From Plakobranchus ocellatus (taxonomy: Eukaryota > Mollusca > Gastropoda > Plakobranchidae): a stretch of 23,987 nt of DNA. Under the pieces are notes generated by a model, which was not told where the DNA came from, made no database searches, and worked only from the letters and a program-made list of their open reading frames with translations. The position numbers and the translations under genes are program-made. Shown in pieces: positions 8,898 to 20,800 of the stretch (its first letter is position 1; each line of letters starts with the position of its first letter). Where the stretch lies: contig BLXT01004526.1 in NCBI GenBank assembly GCA_019648995.1, forward strand, positions 694,440 to 718,426, written 5' to 3'.

Positions 8898-11800
8898 GTG
8901 ATCATTTTTACTGTATAAGCCTTTAACAGGAGCATTTATTGATAATATTGACAGATTAATTTTGTTTTTATTTTCTAATTTCTATTTGAATTGCCCTTTC
9001 ATCTTTGTATCCTAATTCCTATATTGTTTGTATTGCTTCCTAATTGTTGATATTGCCCATTTATATTATTTTGAAAAGTAATGATATGAAAAATGTTTTA
9101 AGTGGCTTCAACATACTTACACTGCAGTCATCATTGAAACAATGAACCAATCCCAAATTGGATTGTGCGCTCTATGAGGTATCAGTTCTGGTGGAGCTGC
9201 CCAAATCGCACCCTTTTTGTTTTGTTCAGCTTCGGGCAAAATTAGTTTTCCGATTATTTTTCTTTTTGGTTCGAGATTTCAGAAGAATGAAGAGTATCAC
9301 TTTTCTTATGTTTGTTTATTTATTTACTTTTTATCTATTTATTTAGATCAGGATGAAAGTAAACAGAAAAAAGAGCGGAGGCGAGTCTCACAAGTGTTTG
9401 AGCTTCAGCGGAAACCCCCTGATAACCTTAATACAAGTTCACCAAGGTCAGTGAAATCATCATCATTAGGTGCCACATCTGTTAGAGCTGAAAGCGATCA
9501 TGGTTGTTAAGCAATTAGTCATTTGATAAATGAATGAACCCAGAGGCCCCAAATGTTGTTAATTGTCCAGAAGATAAAATCATTCAGGTCGCTCTTTGTC
9601 ACTCAACTTTTTTTGTGTGTGTTTGTTTTTTCAATCTCTCTGATTATTTAGAGTGTTTTAAAACTTTCAGGTTTCTTTGATAGGAATGCTGTTTCCCCAG
9701 TTAAAGCTGGAAAGAGGAATTTTTCCTTAAATTTAATATTTATAATAGACATTTTTTCAACCTTGAACAGATCATCATTCTCCTCTCTCTCTACTGCTGT
9801 GCTCATACTTACCAATAGTCTAATCCAGCCAGATTTGTTTTCATTAAAACTGGCACTGGTAAGCTGCATAATCTCAGACTGCGCATGCATTAATGCCTTA
9901 TTTTCTTTCTCTGCTGTGTGTGCAGTTTTTCTTTCAATTTCAATATTATCGTTTGCTTTGTTTTGTTGGCCTTGTTTTTTATTAACATGGTTATACGCCA
10001 AGATTTTAGAAGACATGATGTATCTGGACAAAAGATAGATCTGATATCTAGATTTCATATGTAAGGTAAGTTTCAAGATATAAAATTTAAATAATTTTAG
10101 GAATGGATAAGAAGTCATATCGAGAAGATATGTTATAACAAAAACAAATCTGAAATAAATGATTTAAATGAGAATTAACTGACAAAATACAAGACTTGGG
10201 TTCTATTCTGCATTTGGAAGGTAAAAAAAAGCAGTTCTTTGAATATATATTATTTATTTTGAAGGCAAAAAAACTTATTGAGATTTTTGTGGCTCTGTGA
10301 TGACAAATACTAAATCAAAATGTGTGCTGATTTTTTTTTTTTTTTTTTTTTTAAAAACAGTATGGGCATAATCTACTTTCAAGCCGTAAAAAAAAAATTC
10401 TCCATTGGCACATATCTGTCTTATAATCTGACAACTTCAAAACTTCATAGGAAGCATTTTCAAGAAAACAGGGTGTTGTTGGAGTTTTCATTTATCTAAG
10501 AATACATTAGATAAAGAAAGAGCAACTTTCATGATTTTAAGAAGGCAATAAAATTCACAGCTTCATTAGTTTTAATTTTATCATTTTGTTTCCTATGTGA
10601 GTAAATCAGAGAGATAAAGGAAAAAACCAACATTATTTTTTGGCACACCTTCTTCGAATTTTTTTTGCTTTTGTTTTGTGTATGCTTTAGTTTGAGGATA
10701 GTTCTCACTCTATAAATAAAATGTCAAGTGTCTCGTCGAGGGTTTTTTTTTTTTTTTNNNNNNNNNNNNNNNNNNNNNNNNNNNNNNNNTTTTTTTTTTT
10801 TTTTTTTTTTTTGTTATCAGGTTGAAACTTTTTTGTTTTTCCTGTGTTGTTTCTGATCATTGAAATAACCTGTATTTGCAGTTTCTCATTTTTGAAGAGT
10901 ATTTTAATAGTAGTGTGATTTCCCATTAATGTTTGAATTATTCATTTGTAGATAACTTTCTTCAAACCATTCCAAAATGAGTCATATTTTAAATCATCAA
11001 TGTTCCATGATTTGATTCTATGAGGTTCGCAACAGTGCTTAGAATTGTGTTAAATCAGGTCTTATATATGTAAGATTTTAACCGCTGTCTTAAGGTATTT
11101 TCAAAAAGATGTAATATTTTTTTAATTGTTTTTGCTATGCTAAACTCATTGCCATTATGCCTGATAAAAATTTTTTTGTACTTCCATTAGGCAAAAGGAT
11201 GTGCTGAGTGGACTTTCCAGTGCTCAGCTATCAAACCATTATGCTGACTGCATTAAGCTTTCAGCAGAAAATGTGAGTTCTAAATTATCATTTTTCCATC
11301 ATTCTAAATTTACTGGTACTGTGCACATATTGAGATCCATTTTTAGACACTGGTTATATGATTATTTCGTAGAGCTTGAGGGTTAAAGCAAAATCTTATT
11401 TTTTTAAGATGCTGACGATAAACAAAATGGCGAGATTTTTGGGACAACAACGCCATAAATAAAAATGGTTGAGTTTTGTTGTTAAGTTAATGTATTTTGC
11501 ATAATACAAACTTTATGTTAGCCTGCTTAGTCATAGTTTTATCTTTTTGAAACTTCATGCTTTTGCCATATACAGTCAACTGTTTATCAAAGACCATGAT
11601 ATGTGTACAAGAACAAGTGCTATCAATTTGAAGAATTAATCTTGAATAATTTGATATATGATCACAATTTAAGCCTACAAACAGGCAAATTTTTTTGCAG
11701 TTGCTGCCTTTAGGATCACTGTTTGGTGACTTTTGAAATGTTATACTATACTCAAATGATGCATACCAGTTTGTTTACTTTCTTGAAGACTGCAAAATGC

Positions 11801-14800
11801 TTACAATCTTTATTGGTTTCTATCACACAGAAAATCAATGCCAAAAATGCCTTTGGTCTTCATCTTATTGATTACATGACAGAGTTAGTAAAGAAGAAGG
11901 AACTGGAAAGTTTTCAGGTAGGTTGTCATTACCAATAACCTTTTAGAAAGAAACTTTCAAATTGAAATTTGTCTCTGTTCTTGCATGCTTCTCTTGAAGT
12001 TTAAGCAAGATTCAACAATAAAATAATTTGATTACCTTTCTCAAACTCAATGTAGAAAAAAAATTGAATTTTACTTAATTTTGGATGGAAGAACATTTTT
12101 GATATTTATTATATGTATATTCTTGATGCAAAGGTAGACTTAATTTACTTTGCAAAAGGACCAGGTTAAACTTTTTTTTATAAAACATGCTATCTGGCTG
12201 ACCCTTTGGATGTCTTGACTCGCCACCTGGATATATTGATGCTATTAGGAAAATTTCAGTGATGGAGTAATCTTTCCATCCCCCCCAAAAAAAAAAAAAA
12301 ATTATGGCCAGTAATCTTTTTTCTTTATGAATTAATGGCTTTGCTTTTTTCAAATAGGTCGCAAGCTCAACTTTAGATGCAAGTGTCAAAATTTATGCTG
12401 GACGTGTTGATTTCATTCACACACATACTTATAAAGTGCTCAGTGGACTTGGGGGTGGAAAAGTTGGGAATGATGGGGGTAAGTAAAACAAAAATCTGTG
12501 TCAAAAGATCAAAATGAAAAAGAATAAGTCTTGTAATCACAAAACACTATCCAAAGTTAGTCAGGGTCTTCATTGAGGACATATCTTGTGGTTAAATCAT
12601 GCCTGCTCTATTGCTTCAACAGTGCTGTGGTTTTTTTTTTAAAAACAAATATGCGCAGCTATGACATATCATGATTTTCCAGATTAGATGTTGCTTTTCT
12701 ACAGAAGTCCTCAAATTCAAAGTACATTGATACATTGTCTGAAATTATATTTATATTGTAGTTTTTTTTCTTTTTTAACCAACCCCATGAATTTCGGCCT
12801 GCATTCTTTCTTAAATTTATTGAATAGTACATACTTATCAAGGAGTTTGATGCATTGACCCATTACGTTGTGCAATAGTTGTGCATGTTTTTTTTTTTTT
12901 GGTTTTTTTTTTTCCCATACACTTTTAATGTCATTGGCGTGGAAATAAAAGTGTTTTATGTCCTTTATTTTACATATATTTGTTTGCACAACAGAATTTT
13001 TCAAAGTAGGGGATTTAGGGTTTGGGTTAACAGAAATGAATCAGATTTTACAAATATTTGCTTATCATGCTTTATGTCAATAAAATAGTTTGTGTGTGCT
13101 CGGGGGGGTATTTGATAGACTTTGACCACTCTACTTCAGCGACAGAAAAGAAAAACCTAACTTCATGATTCTGAAAGAGGTAAATTATCCAATGTAAAAC
13201 CTTTGGATAGAGGCATGTGACAAATGTGAATTTTGGGAAAAATCAACGGTTAAGAAACAAATATTTTGTAACTTAACTTCACAAATATTCTTGGGGCAAT
13301 GGCCCTATTTAATAGTTTGTTAACTGTGATATTGAGGAATATACTCAAAACATTATAGTTTCAGTTATTTTAAAGCAAACTAATAGTTTCCTTTCTCATA
13401 CAACAGAATCCAATGAGCCTGGAGAGGAGGAAGGACAGAGCGAGATTGCCATGAAGGCCAAAAAGAAAAGGAAGGTAAACTCAAATTTAATTTTTTTTTT
13501 TTTTTTTTAATGTGCTTTCCATGCACATAGGAGGCATCATATGTTAAACCTGCCATTCCCTTCAATCTTGTCTTAATAATCAATAATATGCTTGGATTTC
13601 CTTGTCCATTCATCCAAATTTTTTGGAATCTCGGGTTTTTTTCTATCCTCAATGTACCATATCGTTTTTGGTTTTGTTGGTTTAATACTTGTTACATATC
13701 ATTAAGTTATTGCCAATACAATCAAATAGGTTGCTGCAATTTCAATATCTTCCTTGTTTGGGGTGTTCCCCATCTTTTTCAGAGTTATGTATTACTTCAA
13801 TTTTATCTTTGTAAATGCTACATAGAAGTTATATTTAGGCCTGCCTTAGATAAATAGACTTGCTTTTCATAATTTTTTTTTCTTGATTGAAAAGTATTTT
13901 CCAACCTCTTCTTTAGGGCAAGGCACACACCATTGAAACCAACTTAAAGAACATCAATATAGACAAATTCGATCTGGGATTTGAAGTTGATCCAATGTTT
14001 CAAATGATGTCAACTGCGTTTGACGAAGGTGGAGCACGAGGGCTTTTGCTGAACCGGCTACAGTGCTTTGACAGCTCTCAACACTTGGTCTTGGATTCTT
14101 CAACGGTGCTCAATTTGGTTGAGGATACTTTGGTGCCAGATTCACAAGATTCAAAGAGGAAACCAGCTTTGGTTTCTGATGTGAAAGGTAAAACGGAACT
14201 CAGAGCTGTTAAACTTTCAATACAATTTTGCCATCTTTACACAGAAAATGTTACTGGTGTTATGAATCTTAAACCTTAAGGCTGCCTCAGTCATGCATGA
14301 AATATTTTTTTCGTTGTTTTGTCTAGCAGAGAAACAAGAATGCCTGAGAGCCATTAAGTCATTGATGATAAACCTTGAATATGTCTCATGACTAGTGATT
14401 GACCTCTTGTGTACAGATCCTGAGACAGTATCGGGGCCACCCTTGAAATTTTTTTCTCCACCGGCCTTTACCTGATACACTCTCTTGAACTGTTATCAAC
14501 GCTCATTATTCATTTTTTTGGTTCCATGCAAAGTTTGGCTGATGTAGGGATAGATAACCCCAAATTTAATGCTAGGTCTAGAGAACTACATTCAGGGATC
14601 ACAATAGATAAGTCTATACCTCGCAATAGAACAAATTTGTTTGAAACTTAAGGAAAATTATGATTCAGAAAGTTAATATTATGAGCCAGAGAGCAAAAAA
14701 AAAAAAAAAGCATTGGATCAGACTCAGCGCGCAATGAAGCTGCTAAATCTAGATATAGTAGTACCAAATCTAGATCTAGTCTAGCAATGGTGCCAGTAAG

Positions 14801-17800
14801 GGAAAACCATTAGCTAGACTCAGACCTAGACCTACAGAGCCTGTCCAATCCAACTTGCAGGTAGTGATATTGATGATTCACAATCAGATGGTAGTGATGA
14901 TATGGCTCCTGAGATTGAGCTAGACATAGAAACTGAAAGGGACATTGCCAAAGCATAAAAAATCACATTGATTTTGAACATTCATAGAAAAAGTAAAAAA
15001 CATAAAATCTTTCTTTTTTTTTGGAAATGATGGTTATTTGAATGTATAAATGGAAAATGTACGGCATTATCTATTGCAGGCTCCTATGATTTTTTGAAAA
15101 TGCTACTGAAATCCCCATTCTCCGGTGCATGTAGGCTTTACCAACTGCACAGTCTCTATCGAGTTAACTTTGAACAGTTGAACTTTTGTAAACAGCAGCA
15201 GATGCTGGAAGAGTGTAAGGATAAGTATGAAATTCACAATCTGGCATGAAACAACTTCAGTGTTGTTTTAGGGCATCTCTTTGACTATCTTATCAAAAAA
15301 ACAGCATTCTGTTCATGTTCCCAACTAACATTCTCATTCTCCTTTTTCTTTGGGTTTTATTTAAACATATATTTTCTTTTATAAATTTTTTTTTCTTTGC
15401 GAGATATGTGTCAACAGAGTTTTCAGATCTATATGTCTTTTTGGTATCTCAACTTGAGATGTTGTCTTGAGAAATTTGAATGACACAGTCATCATCATCA
15501 TCATCATCAATTGCCTTGCTTGTAAGCATTGGTGATCATGTCCCTCCACAAATCCCTATCTTTGACGGCGGCCAGTATATCTGACACTTTTCCTGGTCCA
15601 AGCCATGTGGCCAGTTCATCCATTATCTTCTCCCTATGTCTTCCTCTGCTTCTTTTTGCTTCAAACTTTCCTGTTGTTACCAAATGTTTCAGTTTTCCTC
15701 TTCTCATCACGTGGCCCAGAAAGGTGGCTTGATGTTTCCTTATAGTTCTGACCAGTGATCTTCTTTTATTAGCTTCATTCAGAACGCTCTCATTTGTTTT
15801 CTTAGCTGTCCAAGGTATCCGGAGCATTCTTTAAAGGAACCACATTTCTGTTGACACAATACAAAGAAATATAGCATAGGAAAAAAATAGGTTTAGTGTA
15901 AGGAAAATTTACAATTTTTTGTTTTGGTTGTTGATGTCCTGATATTCAAAAGTAACAAAACTCAATATCTCAAACATTTTAAATATGTCAAATACCTGAA
16001 AATGATTTGAAATAACATTCTTCTTTTTTAGTATTGGTAAAGAAAAGGAACCTGCATATTCATTTCTTTATTTTCTTTTCTTTCTGGTTTGTTAACTGAG
16101 GTCCTAAGATTTTTTTTTTTTAATTTGAGCTAGGATTGACTGTTTCTTGGAAGTACAATTCAAAAGAATCATTCCGTAATGAAACCTTAAAGTTGTCCTA
16201 GAACTAAGTTCCAGACTGGCTTCATTCATGATACTAGCAACAACAAAAAAAATAGGCAAAATGAAATGTTTTGATGCTGTATCTGTTTGTGTGTAAAGTA
16301 TAAAACAATTTACCATGAGAATGGAAGAAATGTTTAAGGGGAAAAAGTCAACAATTGTGAGAAACAGCACTGTATTCAGTTGGCCTAATGATAAGTTTAA
16401 TTTTGGATTCGTGTACTGATTTTATATCAATGCCCTGAAGTAGAGAGAAAAGCAAAAATAACTTTACTTTCAGAACTGTGTAAAGGTTTTAATACTTTCT
16501 ACAGTAAAGTGAATTGTTCTTCCTTCAAAATTTTGATTTGAGCTAATTCATCTATAGATCCACAAATTCACTGACTTACACATTAAGCTTTTTACTTTTT
16601 TTTCTTCTATTACCACAGAGTTATATTTTCTTTTTATTTTATCACAGATATGCTTGGATCTCTTAGTTTGGAGGAAAGAAAAATATGCCCCTCTATGGCA
16701 GATTTTCATTTCACAGGCTGGGATGGCACTGTAAGTCATATGACAATTTTATTATGTGTGGGTTATTTTAATGAAAAAGAATGCTATACCGTGGAGCTTT
16801 TTTGAGCTGCTTGGAAAAAACAATTCATGCTCATATTATCAATAATTATTAGCATGGGGAATTAAATTTTTTTTTATATAAACCTCATGAAGCTACAAGT
16901 AGTTCAATTTATAAGGAATTTTTATTGTTCAGGATATAGTTTGTAGATTTTACTCTAAATTGCTGTGTTGTTACTGAGTACAAAATTTTTATCATAACTA
17001 TTTCATTAAAAAATGGCAAATCATTATCCTGTATTGAGTTTTTTGTTGTTTTTTTTTTTCTGTTTAGAACCTCTCAAATCTTTTGTCATTGCCTTTGAAT
17101 GTTTTTTTTTTAAACCTTCTGATTTCCAGACGTCTATGTACTCAAATGATACCTCAGCTTTTGCCTTTGACCCTGCTGCAGAGCCTCAACATTTGCCAAA
17201 TGTTGAGGAGGACATGGAAAACTTTGCTAGTGAGGAAATAAATGATGGTGGAGAGATGGAGTATGAACCGCAAGGTATGCTTGAAGTAGTGGAAAAATTT
17301 GGCAAGTTATTTTTTTGTCTGATATTTATGATAAAAATTTTTTTGGTTGAATTCTAAATTACTGTGTTTTTTCATTTTCATTTTTTTTTTGGGGGGGGGG
17401 TTCCAAAAGTGGTTGGAAATTATTGTTTTTTTTTTGTTCCAAAAGTGATTTGAAAAGAGTGTGATTTATTTCTGGTACGGAAAATTTTTCATTTGTAGCT
17501 GAAAATCAGAATTATTTTATATAGATTATTACAGTTTTTAAGCCCGTGAATAATGGATTTTAGTGTTACTTTAAAGAGAAAGATTAGACAGAAGATTACT
17601 TGACATGGTGGAACACCAGGACAATATAAATGGGTAGTGTTTTACTTGAAAGGCCTTTACAGACATAGATGTGCTATATTATATAACAGATTCAAATATT
17701 GTCCTATCACCCTTAAGATTACTTGCTTATCAATTTATTTCATTGACCTTTTTAAAGTTTCGTTTTAATTAAGGCTGGAAACTTTTTTGAAAATGATAAA

Positions 17801-20800
17801 ATAACATTTATGTCTTTTCTTGCCTTGATTTTTTACAGAACCAAGCAATGCGTCGGAACAAAGCACTTTTGGAACTGGAGACATGAAAACAGCCGAGTTT
17901 GTCGAGAGTGCTTTTGATGATTTAATGTTAGTTAGCAAATTCATCATAGATTTCATTGTTTCTAATTGTTTATCTATTTATAAAGCCTACTTTTATAGAG
18001 CTCCATGTTTCAAGTCACTCTTCATGAACCCTCTGCCTTCTTCTTTCCATTTCATAAAGAAATGAATTGGGTATTACACATAACTGGAATGATTTTTCTA
18101 GGACCTTTATATCAGTGTACTAAATGTACAGCAATTGTATGAAATATCTTGTCGTGGCTTCAAGTAGAATGGATTCATTGTTTAATGCTTGTCAGGTGTA
18201 GTGGGTATCCAGATAGTATAAGATGAGCCATAGAGATTGGGAAAGAATGCCAGCTAAGACTTTACTTGATAGTTGCCACAAAATAAGATGAAAGTAGATC
18301 GGAGTATTTCAATTTCACCTTATTACAGCAGTCATTTATTGTCTATGAATACTTATGTATACATCTAAAAAATAATAATGTAAATTGAGTTAAGTGGGGC
18401 ACCTTAACTCAAAGCATTTATGTCATTAAAAGTTTGCAAAAAATACATTAATAATTGAAATAGCTATGTAAATGTGAAATTAAAACTCCCACTTGGATGG
18501 TAGGGAGATGTATGGAAATTTAAAGTGCATCTTAGTTGGTTTTTTTTCAGCCTTTGATTTTAATTCAAAGAAAACTTGATAATGCAACTTTGTACAAATG
18601 ATTTTCTTATTCAAATCCTAGGAATGGTAATGTTGGAAAGCTGCGCCAGATTCTGGCTATGAAACCCTCAGACTATTCTTACTTCAACAAAATGCTGCTT
18701 CGCACATGGGCTGGCCCTACACATTGGCGAGTTGCCCCTGCCTCTCGCACAGGTTTGTCGCAATTCTTTGTAAATTTAATAACCCTTGTTTGGTTTCTTG
18801 ATAAGACAAAAGGTGCCATTTTATCAGATTATGTCATTTTCACAAAGGAATGTTCTGTGTCAAATGTATGATGACTTGAGCCAATCTTGGTCATTTTAGC
18901 AATAGGACTACCAGTGCTAGTGTCACGTGTGTCACTTCTATTTCTGCAAACCTTTTATCAGGTAAAGCTGACGATGGAAGTCCAGAATGTTTTGCTTTCA
19001 TTGGAATGTCAAAACTAGAAATTTTATGGTATAAAATAATCAAATACAGTTGAGCAAAATTTTGGGATCAAAATTCTCAATGGAAAATATGAAAGACAAT
19101 TTTTTATCTTTGAACATATTAAGTACGTTCCACCCAACATTTTAGCTGAAATGCCACAAAAAGCCACTAATTACACATGCTTGCTTTGTGATCATTTCTC
19201 TCATATTGATGCAGATTTCGCCCTTCCAGTTGAGCCAAAGTTTGTGACACCAACTTCTCCTCCACCTCCCAGAATTAGCACAGCTGTCTCTGTAGTTACA
19301 CTTTAATTCAAAGAGAAATGGCTGCCTTTAAGGCATAAGTTGAGGCATTGAAGTTTCAGTCACATCTTATTTTAGCTCAAATTTATCTATAAAGACATTG
19401 TTAGGAATTGCAGACAGGTGTGTTGTTCTTGGATTTTTTTTTTTTAAAGAGAAATATCAAGTCTTCAAAATTATTACAGGACATAACAAAAATATCATAG
19501 AAACTTTTGAATTTTGCTTTATTGCTTTTACAGCCATGCTACGAGATTCAGATGACAAAACTCAAAAGAAACGCCAGAGGAAGGCACCCCCAAGGCTAAC
19601 TTATGATACATCAGGGGAAGCGCTAGACAAGATGTTTCAATTCTCCAAATGCACAACTGTAACACCTGCGACATGGGCCAGGTATACAAAGAAGAAAACC
19701 ACGCTGCCAATGGATCAGCAGCTGGATACCCAGGACAGCCTGTTTCGCCTGTTTGAGAAACCGAAACTCATGGTAGGTCTCCATGGATTGTTAAGGTTTT
19801 CAACAGCATAAACAAGTTACTATCACTGATAAACATTCCAGAGACCTTGATGGTTTTTCTAAATTCATGCAACATATTTTATTTTTTTCCAATTTCCCCA
19901 CATTTCATGATTTTTTATTTCATAGCATATTTTCTATAAGTTTTTCTAATCCTCAGTTAAAACAAAAAATTGCCTTCAATTCTTCCTTTTTTAGGATTTT
20001 CAAACGTCCGTTCTCTGTTATTTAGAAGAAGAAATATATTTTTATTTGAAGATCTAGGATTTATCCATTATTTGCATATAATTAAGATGTAGCCACAATG
20101 CTGTTGGTTTTTTCATTTTTTTCATGGAGATATTTTTCATTAAACTGTCTAATTTTTAAAGTCAATATCTATAGTTCACACAATTGTGGACATAAAATTA
20201 TTCCTTTTTTTTAAACCATTTGATCATCTGGAAATATTCTGAATCAACTATTCACATTGCCTTTTTGAGAGAGTTCAGGTTGCCGTGAATATGGCCGCTA
20301 GTATTTATGGCTTGACATGATGAACAGTGATGGTACTTGTAAGTGACATTCTTTTTATGTCAGTGTTCATGTGAATAATTTGGAAGAAGAGCAACTTACA
20401 GTGCCTTGTTTGATTTGAAAACTAAATGTGATAAATGGGCAGCTCGTGATGATTCAATTCAAGAAAATAATTATCACACATATTTACTTGATAATTTTGC
20501 TTTGTAATGGATCATTTTTCTTTCAGATCAAAAGGCAAGCAAATGATGTGGTTGGGGTTGATGACAACATAGAAAATTACAACTATGACAACAGAAATGA
20601 TGTGGAGAACTACTGTCCAATAGCAAGAGTAAGTTAGACCAACAACATGATTGTCATTAGATGAGGCGTTTGCCCAGTTTTCCACCTGATCAGGCCATTT
20701 CAAATCTATCTTGAAAAGCTTATACCACAGATCTGGCTAATGTGCATAGTTTTCTTTCATATGCAATAAAATTTATTTTTGACATATTTTTACAAGACAT

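Larger units (their letters stand above)
9447..11190. other. NCAPH intron 2, with poly-T tracts and a long antisense open frame
   Basis: A 1.74 kb intron. It contains poly-T at about 10330-10352, a second long poly-T interrupted by Ns (see the separate entry), and a - strand frame open for 156 codons (9648-10118). That frame is rich in Lys, Glu and Asn, has no recognised domain, and gives a hydrophobic shadow frame on the + strand. No transposon ends were recognised. Confidence 0.6.
14188..16647. other. NCAPH intron 7, with a LINE fragment and extra open segments
   Basis: The longest intron placed here, at 2.46 kb. It holds a cluster of CTAGATCTAG-like motifs (14567-14840), two open segments joined to plausible acceptors in the phase of exon 7 (from 14861 and from 15080), and a 5'-truncated LINE on the - strand (15488-15851). 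The remainder is AT-rich with no other recognised content. Confidence 0.75.

Noticed and set aside
9763..10038. Hydrophobic + strand open frame in intron 2
   Set aside because: It is the shadow of the longer antisense frame. The T-rich sense strand gives Leu/Phe/Ser-rich peptides that only look like membrane segments.
12075..12389. 104-codon - strand open frame at the end of intron 4
   Set aside because: It overlaps NCAPH exon 5 on the other strand and crosses an A/C run; no domain recognised.
13588..13857. Phe/Trp/Cys-rich + strand open frame in intron 6
   Set aside because: It lies in T-rich intron sequence and has no acceptor/donor arrangement that keeps the NCAPH frame. Composition explains it.
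15529..15732. + strand open frame over the LINE fragment
   Set aside because: Antisense shadow of the LINE coding sequence on the - strand.
16104..16370. 88-codon - strand open frame in intron 7
   Set aside because: No link to the LINE reading frame at 15488-15851, no domain, and it starts within poly-A/T.
17927..18065. Extension of NCAPH exon 10 through its donor
   Set aside because: The frame stays open past the donor as [17 protein letters not shown], but this does not resemble CAP-H, while splicing at 17926 restores the conserved MKPSDYSYF block in frame.
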